Positions 9,170 through 19,057 of a stretch of DNA of 64,000 bases are shown piece by piece. The notes under the pieces are model-generated. The model was given only the letters and a program-made list of their open reading frames with translations, did no database searches and was not told the DNA's origin. Both the position numbers and the translations under genes were made by a program. How positions within the stretch are numbered: the first letter of the stretch is position 1; every line of letters starts with the position of its first letter. Where the stretch lies: the NCBI RefSeq assembly GCF_030944405.1, contig NZ_CP132339.1, positions 5,394,001-5,458,000 of the forward strand, given 5' to 3'. Source of the DNA: Janthinobacterium sp. J1-1 (lineage in GTDB: Bacteria; Pseudomonadota; Gammaproteobacteria; Burkholderiales; Burkholderiaceae_D).

Positions 9170-9761
9170 AGATGGTGCCGGCCACGCGGTCCAGCCACAG
9201 GCCGGCGCGCGGGCGGCGGTTGAGCCACTTGCCGACGGCGCCAGAAAAGTAGCCGAGCAGGCCGAACAGCACGCAAGCCTGGGCCGTGAAGACCAGGCCA
9301 AGCTGCGCTGTTTGCCAGCTGGCATTGCCTTGTGAAGCCACCACGAATTGCGGCAGGAACGACAAAAAGAACAGCACGACTTTCGGATTGATACTGTTGG
9401 CGAACAATCCCTTGGCAAACAGGCGCCCCAGCGATTCGTCGGGCAAGGCTGCCGCGCCATCGACTTTGGCGCCGCCGCGGCTGCGAATAGCGCCGATGCC
9501 CAGCCACACCAGGTACAGGCCGCCGGCCACTTTCAGCACCGTAAACGCCGTCGGCGAGGCCGCCAGCAGGGCCGACACGCCTATGCTCGCCAGCAGAGTA
9601 TGGGTGAGGCAGCCCAGCGCACAGCCCAGGCCGAAGGCCATGCCCTGGCGCCGTCCGCGCGACATGCCCACGCCCAGCACCATCAGGTTGTCGGGACCGG
9701 GACTGGCCGTGACCAGCATGGCGGCGGCCAGGAAGGCCATCAATTGTTCGGGACTGAGCAT
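9132..9761 (-). CDS. LysE/RhtB family amino-acid exporter
   Basis: A ~209-residue inner-membrane protein with about six hydrophobic segments. The start at 9761 (MLSPEQLMAFLAAA) matches the usual N-terminus of the family; an ATG at 9791 would add ten residues. Family hallmarks are SPGPDNLMVLGVGMSRGRRQG in the first loop and the NSINPKVVLFFLSFLPQF segment in the middle. Members export amino acids such as homoserine, threonine or lysine; the substrate cannot be told from sequence. It is tail-to-tail overlapping with the upstream lipoprotein gene. Confidence 0.88.
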   Translation of the reverse strand: MLSPEQLMAFLAAAMLVTASPGPDNLMVLGVGMSRGRRQGMAFGLGCALGCLTHTLLASIGVSALLAASPTAFTVLKVAGGLYLVWLGIGAIRSRGGAKVDGAAALPDESLGRLFAKGLFANSINPKVVLFFLSFLPQFVVASQGNASWQTAQLGLVFTAQACVLFGLLGYFSGAVGKWLNRRPRAGLWLDRVAGTIFIALGLRLILAR

Positions 9762-9908
9762 GATTTTCGGTTCGCAGGGAAAAACTGCCATGATACAGAA
9801 ACTGTTGCGGCTGCATCAGCTTTAATGCCTTAAATGCAAGTACTTGCATCCGCCCTGTACTTGTCGATTAGAATGAGAGATCCCAGCCCAGGGCCACCAT
9901 GCCTAACG

Positions 9909-12818
9909 ATGCCAGCCCTTTCCTTCCCTTTCCACCGCCGTCTTTGCCTGACACGCCGCTGCCTGGTGGCGTGGCTGGCCGTGCTGATGCTGGTCTGCCT
10001 GGCCGGCGGCGCGCGCGCGCAAGGGCAGGCGGCAACGGCCAGCATCGCCTTGCCGTTGCAGGGCATTCATCACCTGGGCACGCAAGGAAAACTCTACAGC
10101 GCCAGCAATGACGCGGCGCCGCTGGACGCCAGCGCCCTGCCCGCCTGGCTGGCGCGCCAGCGGCCGGCGCTGGAGGTCGACCTGTTCGGCGGCGCCTACT
10201 GGCTGCATGCGCGCGTACGCAACGACTCCAGTCAGACAGCCTGGGTGATCGACCCGAACGACACCCTGATCGACACCGTCGACATTCACGTGTATGGCCC
10301 CGGCCAGGCAGGCGCGCCCGTCACCCTGCTGTCCGGCTACCAGCGGCCGCACGAATACTTGCTGCACTATGGCAAGAACATCAGCCTGGCGCCGGGCGCC
10401 ACGTATGACATCCTGATTCACTTTTCCAGTCCCTATTACGCGCGTCCGCCGCTGTTTGCCGTCAAGACCCAGCTGGAATACCGCAAGCTGGTGGGCAGGG
10501 AAAACTTCCAGATCATCGCCTCGCTCGGCGCCCTGCTGGCGCTGGGCCTGTTCAATTTCTTCATTTTTTCCCTGACGCGCGAAAAAGCCTCGTTCTATTA
10601 CGCGCTGTATGTGCTGACCTATGGCCTGGCGTGGGCCATCACCTTCCACGTGTTTTCCGACCTGTTCGACTGGCGCTGGCTGCAGTTCCATTACGTGCCG
10701 TTCTTCCTGCTGCCGTTACTGAGCACCCTGTTCTACACGCACTTCCTGCGCCTGCGCGAGCTGGCGCCCCGGCTCCACCGGTGGAGCAGCATCAACCTGG
10801 TGCTGCCGCTGCTGCTGATGCCCAGCTGCTTTTTTTATCCGCAGTATGCGCATGCGCTGGCCACCATCGCCATCACCATCTGGATGGTGCTGGCCCTGGT
10901 CTGCGGCATCGTCGTGTGGCGCGGCGGCTACCAGCCGGCGCGCTTTTTCGTGCTGGGCTTTGTCGCCCTGATGCTGCCAGGCTTCGTGATCCTGCCGGCC
11001 AACCTGGGCCTGATACCGGCCGTGGTCAGCAACGCGCAACTATTGACGCTGCTGGGCGGCACGCTCGACGGCCTGCTGCTGGCGTTTGCGCTGGCCGAAC
11101 AGATCCGGCTGCTGCGCAACCACCTGGAACAGCGGGTGCAGGAACGCACGCAGGCCCTCACCCATAGCAATGAAGCGCTGCTGGCGGCCAAGACCCAGGC
11201 CGAGGTGGTCAGCCGCCACCGCATCGATTTTCTGTCGGCCATGAGCCACGATATCCGCACGCCGCTGGCCGGCGTGATCGGCATGCTGAAATTCGCCCTG
11301 CGCGACCAGACCGTGCGCGGGCGCACCCAGGAATACCTGCGCATCGGCCTGCACAACGGCGTATCCTTGCTGACGATATTGAACGACATCCTCGATTTTT
11401 CCAAGATCGACGCCGGCAAGCTGACCCTGGAAACGGTGGACTTCGACCTGCTGGCCCTGATCGGCGACGCGGCCGGCATCGTGCAGGGCCAGGCCGACGC
11501 CAAGAGCCTGCTGCTGCGGCGCGAACTGGCGCTGGACCTGCCGCGCTATGTGCGGGCCGACCCCACGCGCCTGCGCCAGATCCTGATCAACCTGCTGGGC
11601 AACGCCATCAAATTCACCGCCAACGGCGAAGTGCTGCTGGAAGTCCGCTGCAGCAGCACGCCGTCGCACCACAAGGATTGCCACCAGATCGATTTTGTCA
11701 TCAGCGACACCGGCGCCGGCATCGACGCCGACACCCTGCCCCGCCTGTTCCAGAAATTCGAGCAGGCCGACCACTCCACCACGCGCCGCTACGGCGGCAC
11801 GGGCCTGGGCCTGGCCATCTGCAAGCAGCTGGTCGAACTGATGAAGGGCAGCATCGGCGTGGAAAGCCGGGTCGGCATCGGCTCGCGCTTTCATTTCACC
11901 CTGCCCCTGCCCGCAGGCAGCGCGCCGCTGGCCGACGCACGCCACGTGCCGCGCAATGCGCGCCACGAGTGCCGCCTGCATATCCTGTGCGCGGAAGACG
12001 TGCGCACCAACCAGATCATTATCGGCACCCTGCTGGAAGGCATGGGCCACACCGTGACCATCGTCGAAAACGGCGAGGAAGTGCTGCGCGCGCTGGCCGG
12101 CAGCGCCTACGACGCGGTACTGATGGACGGGCGCATGCCGCTGATGGATGGCGAACAGGCGGCGCGCCTGATACGCGCCGGCGGCAACCAGGCTTTCCCG
12201 ATTCCGGACCCGCAGATCCCCATTATCGCGCTGACGGCCAACGCCAGCGAACATGACCGCCAGCGCTACCTGAACGCCGGCATGGACGACTTCCTCAGCA
12301 AGCCTGTTGACGAAGCGCTGCTGTTCCAGAAGATCGACGCGCTGATCGACCTGCTGCTGGCGCGCGGCCATGCGCTGCCATCCACCGCGCCCCTGCCGCC
12401 GCCTCAAATGCACGAAGATGCGCTGGCACGCCAGTTTGGCCTGGGCAAACCCGTCCGCGAGGAAGCCAGCGCGCCGGCCGCGCTCGACCCGATGACGGCG
12501 CCCGTGCACATCCTGCCGCTGGCCGGCCTGTCGGAGCAGCATTTGCAGCGCATCGCGCAGGCGTTTCTTGGCGAGGCGCCGCGCCGCTTCGACCTGGCCC
12601 GCCACGCCGTACGCGACGGCAACGCCAGCGCGGTGGCGGCCGCCTTCCATGCGCTCAAAGGCAGCGCGGGCTACCTGAGCCGTCCCACACTGCACGCCCT
12701 GTGCCACCAGATGGAAACGCTGGCGTCGGAAGGCAAGCTCGACGAAGTGGAAGACCATCTGCCGCAGATCGAGGCCGCGCTGGAAGAGGCGCGGCGCGAC
12801 CTGGGCGCGTCAATCTGA
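9909..12818 (+). CDS. 7TMR-DISM hybrid histidine kinase with REC and Hpt domains
   Basis: A ~969-residue hybrid sensor kinase. The ATG at 9909 starts a signal peptide ending near GGARAQG; an in-frame ATG at 9834 would add 25 residues. Order: an extracytoplasmic 7TMR-DISM-type sensor (to ~190), seven membrane spans (~200-385), a short coiled coil, HisKA with His447 in SHDIRTP, HATPase with N, G1 (DTGAG) and G2 (GGTGLGLA) boxes, a receiver domain with phospho-acceptor Asp740 in MDGRMP, and a C-terminal Hpt with His914 in HALKGSAG. It can thus run a full His-Asp-His phosphorelay internally. The output regulator is not adjacent. It overlaps the convergent esterase gene by nine bases. Confidence 0.9.
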   Translation: MPALSFPFHRRLCLTRRCLVAWLAVLMLVCLAGGARAQGQAATASIALPLQGIHHLGTQGKLYSASNDAAPLDASALPAWLARQRPALEVDLFGGAYWLHARVRNDSSQTAWVIDPNDTLIDTVDIHVYGPGQAGAPVTLLSGYQRPHEYLLHYGKNISLAPGATYDILIHFSSPYYARPPLFAVKTQLEYRKLVGRENFQIIASLGALLALGLFNFFIFSLTREKASFYYALYVLTYGLAWAITFHVFSDLFDWRWLQFHYVPFFLLPLLSTLFYTHFLRLRELAPRLHRWSSINLVLPLLLMPSCFFYPQYAHALATIAITIWMVLALVCGIVVWRGGYQPARFFVLGFVALMLPGFVILPANLGLIPAVVSNAQLLTLLGGTLDGLLLAFALAEQIRLLRNHLEQRVQERTQALTHSNEALLAAKTQAEVVSRHRIDFLSAMSHDIRTPLAGVIGMLKFALRDQTVRGRTQEYLRIGLHNGVSLLTILNDILDFSKIDAGKLTLETVDFDLLALIGDAAGIVQGQADAKSLLLRRELALDLPRYVRADPTRLRQILINLLGNAIKFTANGEVLLEVRCSSTPSHHKDCHQIDFVISDTGAGIDADTLPRLFQKFEQADHSTTRRYGGTGLGLAICKQLVELMKGSIGVESRVGIGSRFHFTLPLPAGSAPLADARHVPRNARHECRLHILCAEDVRTNQIIIGTLLEGMGHTVTIVENGEEVLRALAGSAYDAVLMDGRMPLMDGEQAARLIRAGGNQAFPIPDPQIPIIALTANASEHDRQRYLNAGMDDFLSKPVDEALLFQKIDALIDLLLARGHALPSTAPLPPPQMHEDALARQFGLGKPVREEASAPAALDPMTAPVHILPLAGLSEQHLQRIAQAFLGEAPRRFDLARHAVRDGNASAVAAAFHALKGSAGYLSRPTLHALCHQMETLASEGKLDEVEDHLPQIEAALEEARRDLGASI

Positions 12819-13703
12819 ACGGGCCTTGAGCCAGGCCTGCAGCAGCAGCGGCCAGGCGGCCGGCTCGCTGCCGGGCTTGCCCATGCCCCATCCATGGCCG
12901 CCGCGCTGGAACACATGCAGTTCCGCCGGCACTTGTGCGCGGCGCAGGGCCGCGAACATCAGCAGGCTGTTGTCGACCGGAGCTATCGGATCATCCAGCG
13001 CCTGTGCCAGGAACACCGGCGGCGTGCGGCCATCGACTTGCAATTCCACCGACAGCGCATCGCGCGCACTGTGCGAGGGCGCCGCGCCCAGCAGGATTTT
13101 TTTCGCATGCGTGGTGTCGAACGGCGCCTGCATGGTCAACACGGGGTATAACAGCACGGCAAAGTCGGGCCGCGCCGACACCGCATCGACCTTGTCGATG
13201 GCGGTGGTGAGTGGCGCATCGGGCCGCACCGCCGTCATGCCGGCCAGATGCGCGCCGGCGGAAAAACCGAGGACGCCGATGCGCGCCGGATCGATCTGCC
13301 ACTGCGCCGCGTGGAAGCGCAGCAGCCGCATGGCGCGCTGCGCATCCTGGAACGGCGCCTGCGTGCCGCCACCCTCCCGCGGCAGGCGGTAGACCAGTTC
13401 AAAGGCGGCAATGCCCTGCGCCTGCAGCCACGCTGCCGCCGGTCCGCTTTCCTTGCCCGCCTCGATATGCGCATAGCCGCCGCCGCTGATCACCAGCATG
13501 GCCATGCCAGTGCTCCGCGCCGGCAGGTGGGCGATCAGGTAGGGCTGCGCCACCTGCGTGATCGAGCCCTTGCCGCTCGCCTGCTGCGGCCCGCCAGCCG
13601 CGCCACCGGGCGGCGCGCCGGGCCACAGGGCGATCGCGCCGGGCGGCATGGCCAGCGCGTGCAGGCTGGCAAACACAAGACATAGACCAGGCAGGCGTTT
13701 CAT
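12810..13703 (-). CDS. Secreted alpha/beta hydrolase (BD-FAE/acetyl-xylan-esterase-like)
   Basis: A 297-residue alpha/beta hydrolase. The start at 13703 has GGAG upstream and a signal peptide ending near LHALA. The oxyanion-hole motif appears as ISGGGYAHI, the nucleophile elbow is GFSAGAHLA, the acid lies in ALDDPIAPV and the histidine in GGHGWGMG. This layout, starting with LWPGAPPG, matches BD-FAE-like and xylan-esterase-like enzymes that act on acetylated sugars or small esters. The substrate is inferred only from family. Confidence 0.85.
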   Translation of the reverse strand: MKRLPGLCLVFASLHALAMPPGAIALWPGAPPGGAAGGPQQASGKGSITQVAQPYLIAHLPARSTGMAMLVISGGGYAHIEAGKESGPAAAWLQAQGIAAFELVYRLPREGGGTQAPFQDAQRAMRLLRFHAAQWQIDPARIGVLGFSAGAHLAGMTAVRPDAPLTTAIDKVDAVSARPDFAVLLYPVLTMQAPFDTTHAKKILLGAAPSHSARDALSVELQVDGRTPPVFLAQALDDPIAPVDNSLLMFAALRRAQVPAELHVFQRGGHGWGMGKPGSEPAAWPLLLQAWLKARSD

Positions 13704-13741
13704 GGGCGCTCCGAAAAACAGGATGCACCATGATAGCAAGT

Positions 13742-16700
13742 CTAAAAATCCGTCTCGCCCTTGATCACGGCCGGGTGCCCCGTCATGGCGCGCGAGGTCT
13801 GCATGCCGGCCATCACGGCCGCCTCGACGCAGCCGGCGTTCAAGCCGGTTTTGATCCAGTCGCCGGTCAGGAACAGATTGCCGAACCCCGAGCCGTCCGT
13901 GGCCAGCCGGTATTGGGTGCTGCCGACCACCGACATCACATAGCGCTCGGACGGGTCGACATTGGCGCGCCAGTACTGGCTGTCGAAACGCGCCGGCCCG
14001 CTGGCCTCTTTCGCATCGACCAGCCATTGCCAGGGAAATGCGCCGGCCGGCCCCGCTTCGGGCCACAGCGCGGCGATCTGGTTTTCCAGCTGATTGACGG
14101 CGCCCTGTTTCGCCTGCGCGGCGCAGCGGGCCGGAAACCCCGTATCGGTGACGGGCGGATAGCTGGCGACCGGAAACGCGCTGCAAAAGTACGAGACGTT
14201 TTTGGGTTCATGACCCGCCGGCCAGTCTTCGTGCGCCAGCAGCTGGTCCATCGGCGCCCAGGTATCGTAGGGTTCCGTAAACGCCGACAGCACCGGCTGC
14301 TGGCCACCCGGCTGCCTGGTCCAGCCCATCTGCGCCAGGTCCTTGTTCAGCCACACCTGGTAGGCTTGCGTGGCCACGGTTTTCACCTTGTCGACCGTCT
14401 GCGCCAGCGCGGGGCTGGCCGCCAGCAACTGCGGGCACAGGGCCGGCAGCGAGCCGATGGAAATACCGAACACCACCTTGTCGAAGTCGACGCCCTTCTT
14501 CAATACCGTGACGGGCAGCGGCTGGCCGAAGGCCTGCCGGTACTGCTGCGGCCAGTCGCTCCAGTACGATTCCAGGTTGATGCCGGCCTGTTGCAACAGC
14601 GCCGCCTGGGCCGGCTCGAACTGGGCGTAATCGGGCGCGCTGGGCCAGCAGGCCAGGCCTTTCACGTCGACCAGCGGCGCGTAGCCATCGGCCGGGTCGC
14701 GCAGCGCCACCTGTTCGGTAATGCGGATGCTGTCGATCTCGCCGGTTCCGTTACCAGGCACCAGTTCTTCCACCCGCTGGAAGAATTTGAACCGCACGCC
14801 GCGCTTTTTCAGCACTTCATACAGCGGCGTGAAAATGGTGTCGCCCATGCCGGCCTGCATCTTGAACATGATGCCGCCCTTGTAGGCCAGGCCGATGCGC
14901 GCCATCGAACGCAGCAAGGTGCCGGCCTCGATGTTCGGCTTCGAAAAATCGCCGCCTTCGTAGGCGAACACCAGGTCGTAAAAGCCGCGCACGGGAGCCG
15001 AATCGACGCTGAAACGCTCGTCGCCGCCATGCTTGCGCAGCCAGTCGCGGAAGTCGATATCGTTGATGACGTCAAACCCGTTCTTGAACACGCCGTCCTC
15101 GAAACAGCCCTTCAGCACCGTGATGCCCAGGTCCAGGCAGGTAAACAGCCGGCGCAATTCATCGTCGGCGTCGATCAGCGCCCGGTAGCGCAGCCGCAGC
15201 CAGGCGCGGATGCCGGCAAGCGTACCGGCCAGCAGCTGGTGGCGGGCCGCATCGTGGCGCGTGGAGTCGGGCGCCAGGTCGGCCACCAGCGCCACCAGCG
15301 CGCCTACCGACAGCCCCACGTCCAGCCCCAGCTCGTCGGCCTGCTCCACCACTTCATCGGCCAGCCGGCGCAGCCAGCCCGGCCACTTGCCTTCGCCACC
15401 CTGGCCCAGGTCGGCCGCGGCGCGAGCGATGCGCGCGTCGGCCTCGGCCACCTGCCGGATCTGGCGTATCCACTGCTCGATCCAGCCCACCATCGCCACC
15501 GCCATCTGCCACAGGGTGACGTCTTCGCCGCCCTCGCCCGGTTCGCCCGGCAAGGTGGGAAACACGATCGACCAGTTGCGCCATTCGCCGCGCACGTCTT
15601 CCGACAGCGCCACGTAATCCTGCTGTTTGAAGGCGTCGCGCCAGGTGGCCAGCGGCGCGCCGGGCGGGCGATCCAGGCTGGCATACGCCTCCTTGATCAT
15701 CCTGAAGGCATTGGCATAGAAGCCGAACCAGATATGCAGGCCGTGTTCCTCGATGCGCTGGCCCAGTTGCGCATTGCGCCCGCTGGCGCCCTTGCCGCCC
15801 AGGCGCCAGCCCAGTTGGTAGACGGTGATCTCATGCTGGTTTTGCCAGCCCGGCTGGTCGCTCAGGTAATACGCCGCAGTCAGCGCGCCGACGCCGCCGC
15901 CGAGAATAGCGATTTTCTCGGGCGCGATGGCCGAGTTGTCGACCAGTTCCTCGCCCGGCATGGCGGTAAAGTCGAAATTGATATTGAAGGGCAGGATCGC
16001 CGATTGCGTGCCCAGCTTCAGTCCCAGGGTCTGGTCCAGCGGGAAGCTGTCGAAGGCGTGCAAGGTGCACTCGTATTCATGGCCGAGCAAACGGCCGCTG
16101 TGCAGGCGGTTGATTTCGGCCGGCGCCGCCACCAGCGCCTGGTAGACGGCTTTCACGCCCGCGCTGTCGGGGAACTGCTTGAGAAAAATCTGGTCGATGC
16201 GCGGATTGCGCAGCAGCGACAGGATATCCTGCCAGCCGGCCGCATCGAGGTCGAAAAAGTCGGGGATCGACAGGAAAATCTTGAAGGCCTGCTCGATCAG
16301 CTCCAGGAAGCTGTTGACGGGTTTGTGCAGCCCCGTCTGCACGGTGGCGTTCACTTCCAGCAGCGGGTGCAGCGCGATTTTCGTCTCGGGCGAAAAAGGG
16401 TGGAAGCCCTTGGCGGCCACCGAACAGCGCAGCGGCTCGCTGCCGGCTTCGGGGATCTCGTACTCGCACAGGTATTTCGGGTAGCCGAACAATTCGCGCC
16501 CGTTAATCAGGGCCATCGCGTCATCGACAAAGATATGGCAGGGATACCAGTAGATATGCGCCAGCTTGCCGTGCTGGTCCATCTCGCCGACCATGATCCA
16601 GGTGACGATATCGACTTCTGTGATCCAGCCCTTGGCCTGGTCGACCGGGTTGGCCGAATCGGCATGGTTGACCCTGGTAAAAGTGAGCATCACGTACGGC

Positions 16701-16882
16701 GACAGTGCCTTGAACGTCATGCGCTTGCCTGCCACCTGGTTCAGGCAGGCGTTGACGGTGGCCTGCAGCTTCGCCAGGTCGCCCTTGACGAAGTAGCCGT
16801 ACATTTCGGACTGTTTCAGTTGCAGCGGCGAGTGCATCATCACCGAGCCGCCCTGGTAGATATAAGAAGGTCTTGCCATCAT
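13742..16882 (-). CDS. Acetoacetate-decarboxylase-like / FAD-dependent oxidoreductase fusion
   Basis: A ~1046-residue two-domain protein. Residues ~15-270 resemble acetoacetate decarboxylase: the INGRELFGYPK segment puts a lysine (Lys136) where the family has its Schiff-base lysine, but the second lysine of the pair is Tyr137. Residues ~322 onward form an NAD(P)/FAD-binding amine-oxidase-like domain with GGGVGA (328-333), RLGGKGASGRN and a C-terminal FAD motif (NLFLTGDWIKTGLNAGCVEAA), like phytoene desaturase relatives. The start at 16882 is chosen for the nearby GGGGGCAAGG; ATG at 16918 is an alternative, and open frame continues further upstream only as the shadow of the divergent HD gene. 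Substrate unknown. Confidence 0.75.
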   Translation of the reverse strand: MMARPSYIYQGGSVMMHSPLQLKQSEMYGYFVKGDLAKLQATVNACLNQVAGKRMTFKALSPYVMLTFTRVNHADSANPVDQAKGWITEVDIVTWIMVGEMDQHGKLAHIYWYPCHIFVDDAMALINGRELFGYPKYLCEYEIPEAGSEPLRCSVAAKGFHPFSPETKIALHPLLEVNATVQTGLHKPVNSFLELIEQAFKIFLSIPDFFDLDAAGWQDILSLLRNPRIDQIFLKQFPDSAGVKAVYQALVAAPAEINRLHSGRLLGHEYECTLHAFDSFPLDQTLGLKLGTQSAILPFNINFDFTAMPGEELVDNSAIAPEKIAILGGGVGALTAAYYLSDQPGWQNQHEITVYQLGWRLGGKGASGRNAQLGQRIEEHGLHIWFGFYANAFRMIKEAYASLDRPPGAPLATWRDAFKQQDYVALSEDVRGEWRNWSIVFPTLPGEPGEGGEDVTLWQMAVAMVGWIEQWIRQIRQVAEADARIARAAADLGQGGEGKWPGWLRRLADEVVEQADELGLDVGLSVGALVALVADLAPDSTRHDAARHQLLAGTLAGIRAWLRLRYRALIDADDELRRLFTCLDLGITVLKGCFEDGVFKNGFDVINDIDFRDWLRKHGGDERFSVDSAPVRGFYDLVFAYEGGDFSKPNIEAGTLLRSMARIGLAYKGGIMFKMQAGMGDTIFTPLYEVLKKRGVRFKFFQRVEELVPGNGTGEIDSIRITEQVALRDPADGYAPLVDVKGLACWPSAPDYAQFEPAQAALLQQAGINLESYWSDWPQQYRQAFGQPLPVTVLKKGVDFDKVVFGISIGSLPALCPQLLAASPALAQTVDKVKTVATQAYQVWLNKDLAQMGWTRQPGGQQPVLSAFTEPYDTWAPMDQLLAHEDWPAGHEPKNVSYFCSAFPVASYPPVTDTGFPARCAAQAKQGAVNQLENQIAALWPEAGPAGAFPWQWLVDAKEASGPARFDSQYWRANVDPSERYVMSVVGSTQYRLATDGSGFGNLFLTGDWIKTGLNAGCVEAAVMAGMQTSRAMTGHPAVIKGETDF

Positions 16883-17002
16883 CGCCTTGCCCCCGCAGCT
16901 GAAGAAAAAATGTTGCATATAGTCTAGGTGAAAATGAAAGATTAACGATATGAAATTAATTGCCGGGCTCGCCAAGGCGAACCCACCCCGGCGCGCCGCG
17001 CG

Positions 17003-17593
17003 GTGTACGATGGCGGCATGCCACTCGCACCCGCCAACCAGACTATCGACATGCAAGCCGCTACCGTGACCACCGATTACGTTTCCACCTTTTCCGGCAA
17101 CCGCTTCTATCCGCTGCGGCCGCATATCGACCGGGTCGCCATCGAGGACATCGCCCACGGCCTGGCCTACCAGTGCCGCTTCAATGGCCAGACGAAAACC
17201 TTTTATTCGATTGCCCAGCACAGCCTGATCGTCGCCGGCCTGGTGCCGCCGCCGCTGCGCCTGGCCGCCCTGCTGCATGACGCGGCCGAAGCCTACCTGG
17301 GCGACATGGTGAAGCCCTTGAAAGTGCTGATGCCGGAATTTGCCGCGCTGGAAGACCAGGTGACGGCGATTATCGCCGCCACCTACGGCATCGACTTTTC
17401 CGACTACGCGCCCATCAAGCGGGCCGACCTGATCGCGCTGGCCACGGAAAAGCGCGACCTGATGCCCCATTCCGCCGAGCGCTGGGCCTACCTTGACGGC
17501 ATCGCCCCCTTGCCCGGTATAATTGTTGCCATGGATCCTGGCGAAGCGAAGCAATGCTTCCTGCAGCGTTTCCATGCATTGCGCGGCGCTTGA
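17003..17593 (+). CDS. HD-domain phosphohydrolase
   Basis: An up-to-196-residue HD-domain protein. The metal-binding H...HD...D set is visible: FYSIAQHSLIVAG, then LLHDAAEAYLGDMVKPLK. This pattern, with FSGNRFYPLRPHIDRVAIEDIAHGL at the front, is the YfbR-like or phage-type HD nucleotidase group, which dephosphorylates deoxynucleoside monophosphates. None of the possible starts (17003, 17018, 17051) has a strong ribosome site, so the exact N-terminus is open. It is divergent from the decarboxylase-oxidoreductase fusion, with about 120 bases between the starts. Confidence 0.8.
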   Translation: MYDGGMPLAPANQTIDMQAATVTTDYVSTFSGNRFYPLRPHIDRVAIEDIAHGLAYQCRFNGQTKTFYSIAQHSLIVAGLVPPPLRLAALLHDAAEAYLGDMVKPLKVLMPEFAALEDQVTAIIAATYGIDFSDYAPIKRADLIALATEKRDLMPHSAERWAYLDGIAPLPGIIVAMDPGEAKQCFLQRFHALRGA

Positions 17594-17619
17594 GGCCGCG
17601 GGCTGATTGCGTGCTGGCA

Positions 17620-17851
17620 CGCTAAGCCCCGGTTTTTGCACGGCTTTTTCAGATATCCACAGCAACTGTGGATAAAGTTGTTGATAAACCCCTCTTGACA
17701 AGCCGCAACGCCAGTATTGATGCGGGTTTCAATAATTTGCTGAATTCGCAGGCAATTTTTTTCCTGAATATAATCAATGACTTGCAACACCACCCTTGCG
17801 CTGGCGCAGCAATGTTTTGTCCATGAGGAAAAATATTTTTTCTGTGCATAA
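17620..17851 (+). repeat. Imperfect long repeat, copy A, with DnaA-box-like sites
   Basis: This stretch aligns with 18653-18882. Shared blocks include CGCTAAG, CTTTTTCAGATATCCACA, CCTCTTGACA and TTTCAATAA. It contains ATATCCACA (17653-17661), TGTGGATAA (17667-17675, a perfect TTATCCACA box on the other strand), TGTTGATAA (17679-17687) and TGTGCATAA (17843-17851). The first two face each other across a 5-base spacer. The rest of 17594-17941 holds no gene; the receiver-domain gene starts 90 bases after the repeat. Confidence 0.7.
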
Positions 17852-17941
17852 GCGCGGGGCGTAAAACCGCCCTGCCCTTTGACAAAGCGCGCGCACTGGC
17901 CTAAGGTAGATGCGGCGCGCACGCTCAACGCTGGGAAATGC

Positions 17942-18532
17942 ATGAATACCGATACTGTAAAAGCCGCCAACGCGGATGATGAACCCGACTGGCTGGTCGA
18001 CGATCCGCAGCACGGCGATGACGAAGACGCCGCCCAGGCCATCGCGCAACCGTGGCGGGTGCTGATCGTCGATGATGACGTCGACGTCCACGTGGTCACC
18101 AAATTCGCTCTCAGCCAGGCCAGCTTCGAAGGCCGCAGGCTGAGCTTTCTGCACGCCTATACGGGCGAGGAAGCACTGACCTTGCTGCGCAGTACACAAG
18201 ACATCGCGGTGGTGCTGCTCGACGTTATCATGGAAACCCAGGATGCTGGCCTGCACGTGGCGCGCCAGATCCGCGAAGACCTGCACAACAGTGCCGTGCG
18301 CATCATCCTGCGCACCGGCCAGCCGGGCCAGGCGCTCGAGCACCGCATCATCATCGACTACGACATCAACGATTTCTGGTGCAAGACCGATCTCACCACG
18401 CGCAAACTGTTTACCACCGTGATTTCCTCGCTGCGCACCTACGCCAGCCTGCGCGACGCCGAGCGGCAGGTCAGCGACCTGGCGGCGGCGCTCGAGCACT
18501 GCATCGAGCTGCCGCCTCACCCTGCACGCTGA
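17942..18532 (+). CDS. Lone receiver-domain protein (REC of the DUF3369 type)
   Basis: A 196-residue protein: an acidic N-terminus, then a receiver domain (residues ~38-165) with acidic pocket Asp44-46 (VDDD), phospho-acceptor Asp94 in LLDVIME and a lysine in WCKTDLT. The form IIIDYDINDFWCKTDLTTRKLFT, followed by SLRTYASLRDAE, matches the receiver part of response regulators that normally continue into a DUF3369 domain and an output domain. Here the protein stops right after a short helix, so it has no output domain. It is either a shuttle receiver or a truncated relative. The ATG has GGGAA upstream. It is bracketed by the two repeat copies described here. Confidence 0.8.
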   Translation: MNTDTVKAANADDEPDWLVDDPQHGDDEDAAQAIAQPWRVLIVDDDVDVHVVTKFALSQASFEGRRLSFLHAYTGEEALTLLRSTQDIAVVLLDVIMETQDAGLHVARQIREDLHNSAVRIILRTGQPGQALEHRIIIDYDINDFWCKTDLTTRKLFTTVISSLRTYASLRDAERQVSDLAAALEHCIELPPHPAR

Positions 18533-18652
18533 TGCCGGCACGTGTGACTTTTGCTCGGTAAACAACAGCACTGGATGGGCATACAGCACTTCCAGCCTGC
18601 CGCCTGGCCCTGGCTCCGGAACCAAAAAAAACACTGTATTTTGCCGAACAAG

Positions 18653-18882
18653 CGCTAAGTGGCGGATTGTTAAGCGCTTTTTCAGATATCCACACAGATT
18701 GTGGATATCTTTGTGGATAAGCGCCTCTTGACAGCCCTCAAAGCCACAGCCCGTGCGGCTTTCAATAAACTGCTCAATCAAGCAGCAAAAATAAAACCTA
18801 ACAAAATCAAACAGTTACAAAACCATCTATCGACAGCCGAAAATAATTTCCAGGATTTCGCGATCTCATCATTTGTGCATAA
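18653..18882 (+). repeat. Imperfect long repeat, copy B, with DnaA-box-like sites
   Basis: The second copy of the repeat at 17620-17851, in the same orientation. It has a perfect 11-bp palindrome AGATATCCACA-N5-TGTGGATATCT (18684-18710), then a perfect DnaA-type box TGTGGATAA (18712-18720) and TGTGCATAA (18874-18882). Box-to-box spacings match copy A within about two bases. It fills most of the 18533-19057 gap; the remaining bases up to the chromate transporter show no gene. Confidence 0.7.
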
Positions 18883-19057
18883 CTGCGCCGCAATGATCAT
18901 TTCGGCAAGCCTGGTGCTACGCTTTCTGCAATAACATTTGCAATTTGCAAATAACTTGGCAAGGGTAGCCGAGGCGGACTGCGGCGGCGCCGCCGCTTGA
19001 ATTCAGGTAGCGGCAAAAGCCATGGACAAGGGCGCGCAGGCGCGGTGATAATCTGAC

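Noticed and set aside
13730..16927. A 1065-codon open frame on the plus strand
   Set aside because: It lies opposite the decarboxylase/FAD fusion gene, is rich in Arg, Gln, His and Ala and has no motifs. It results from high GC at codon position three of the real gene.
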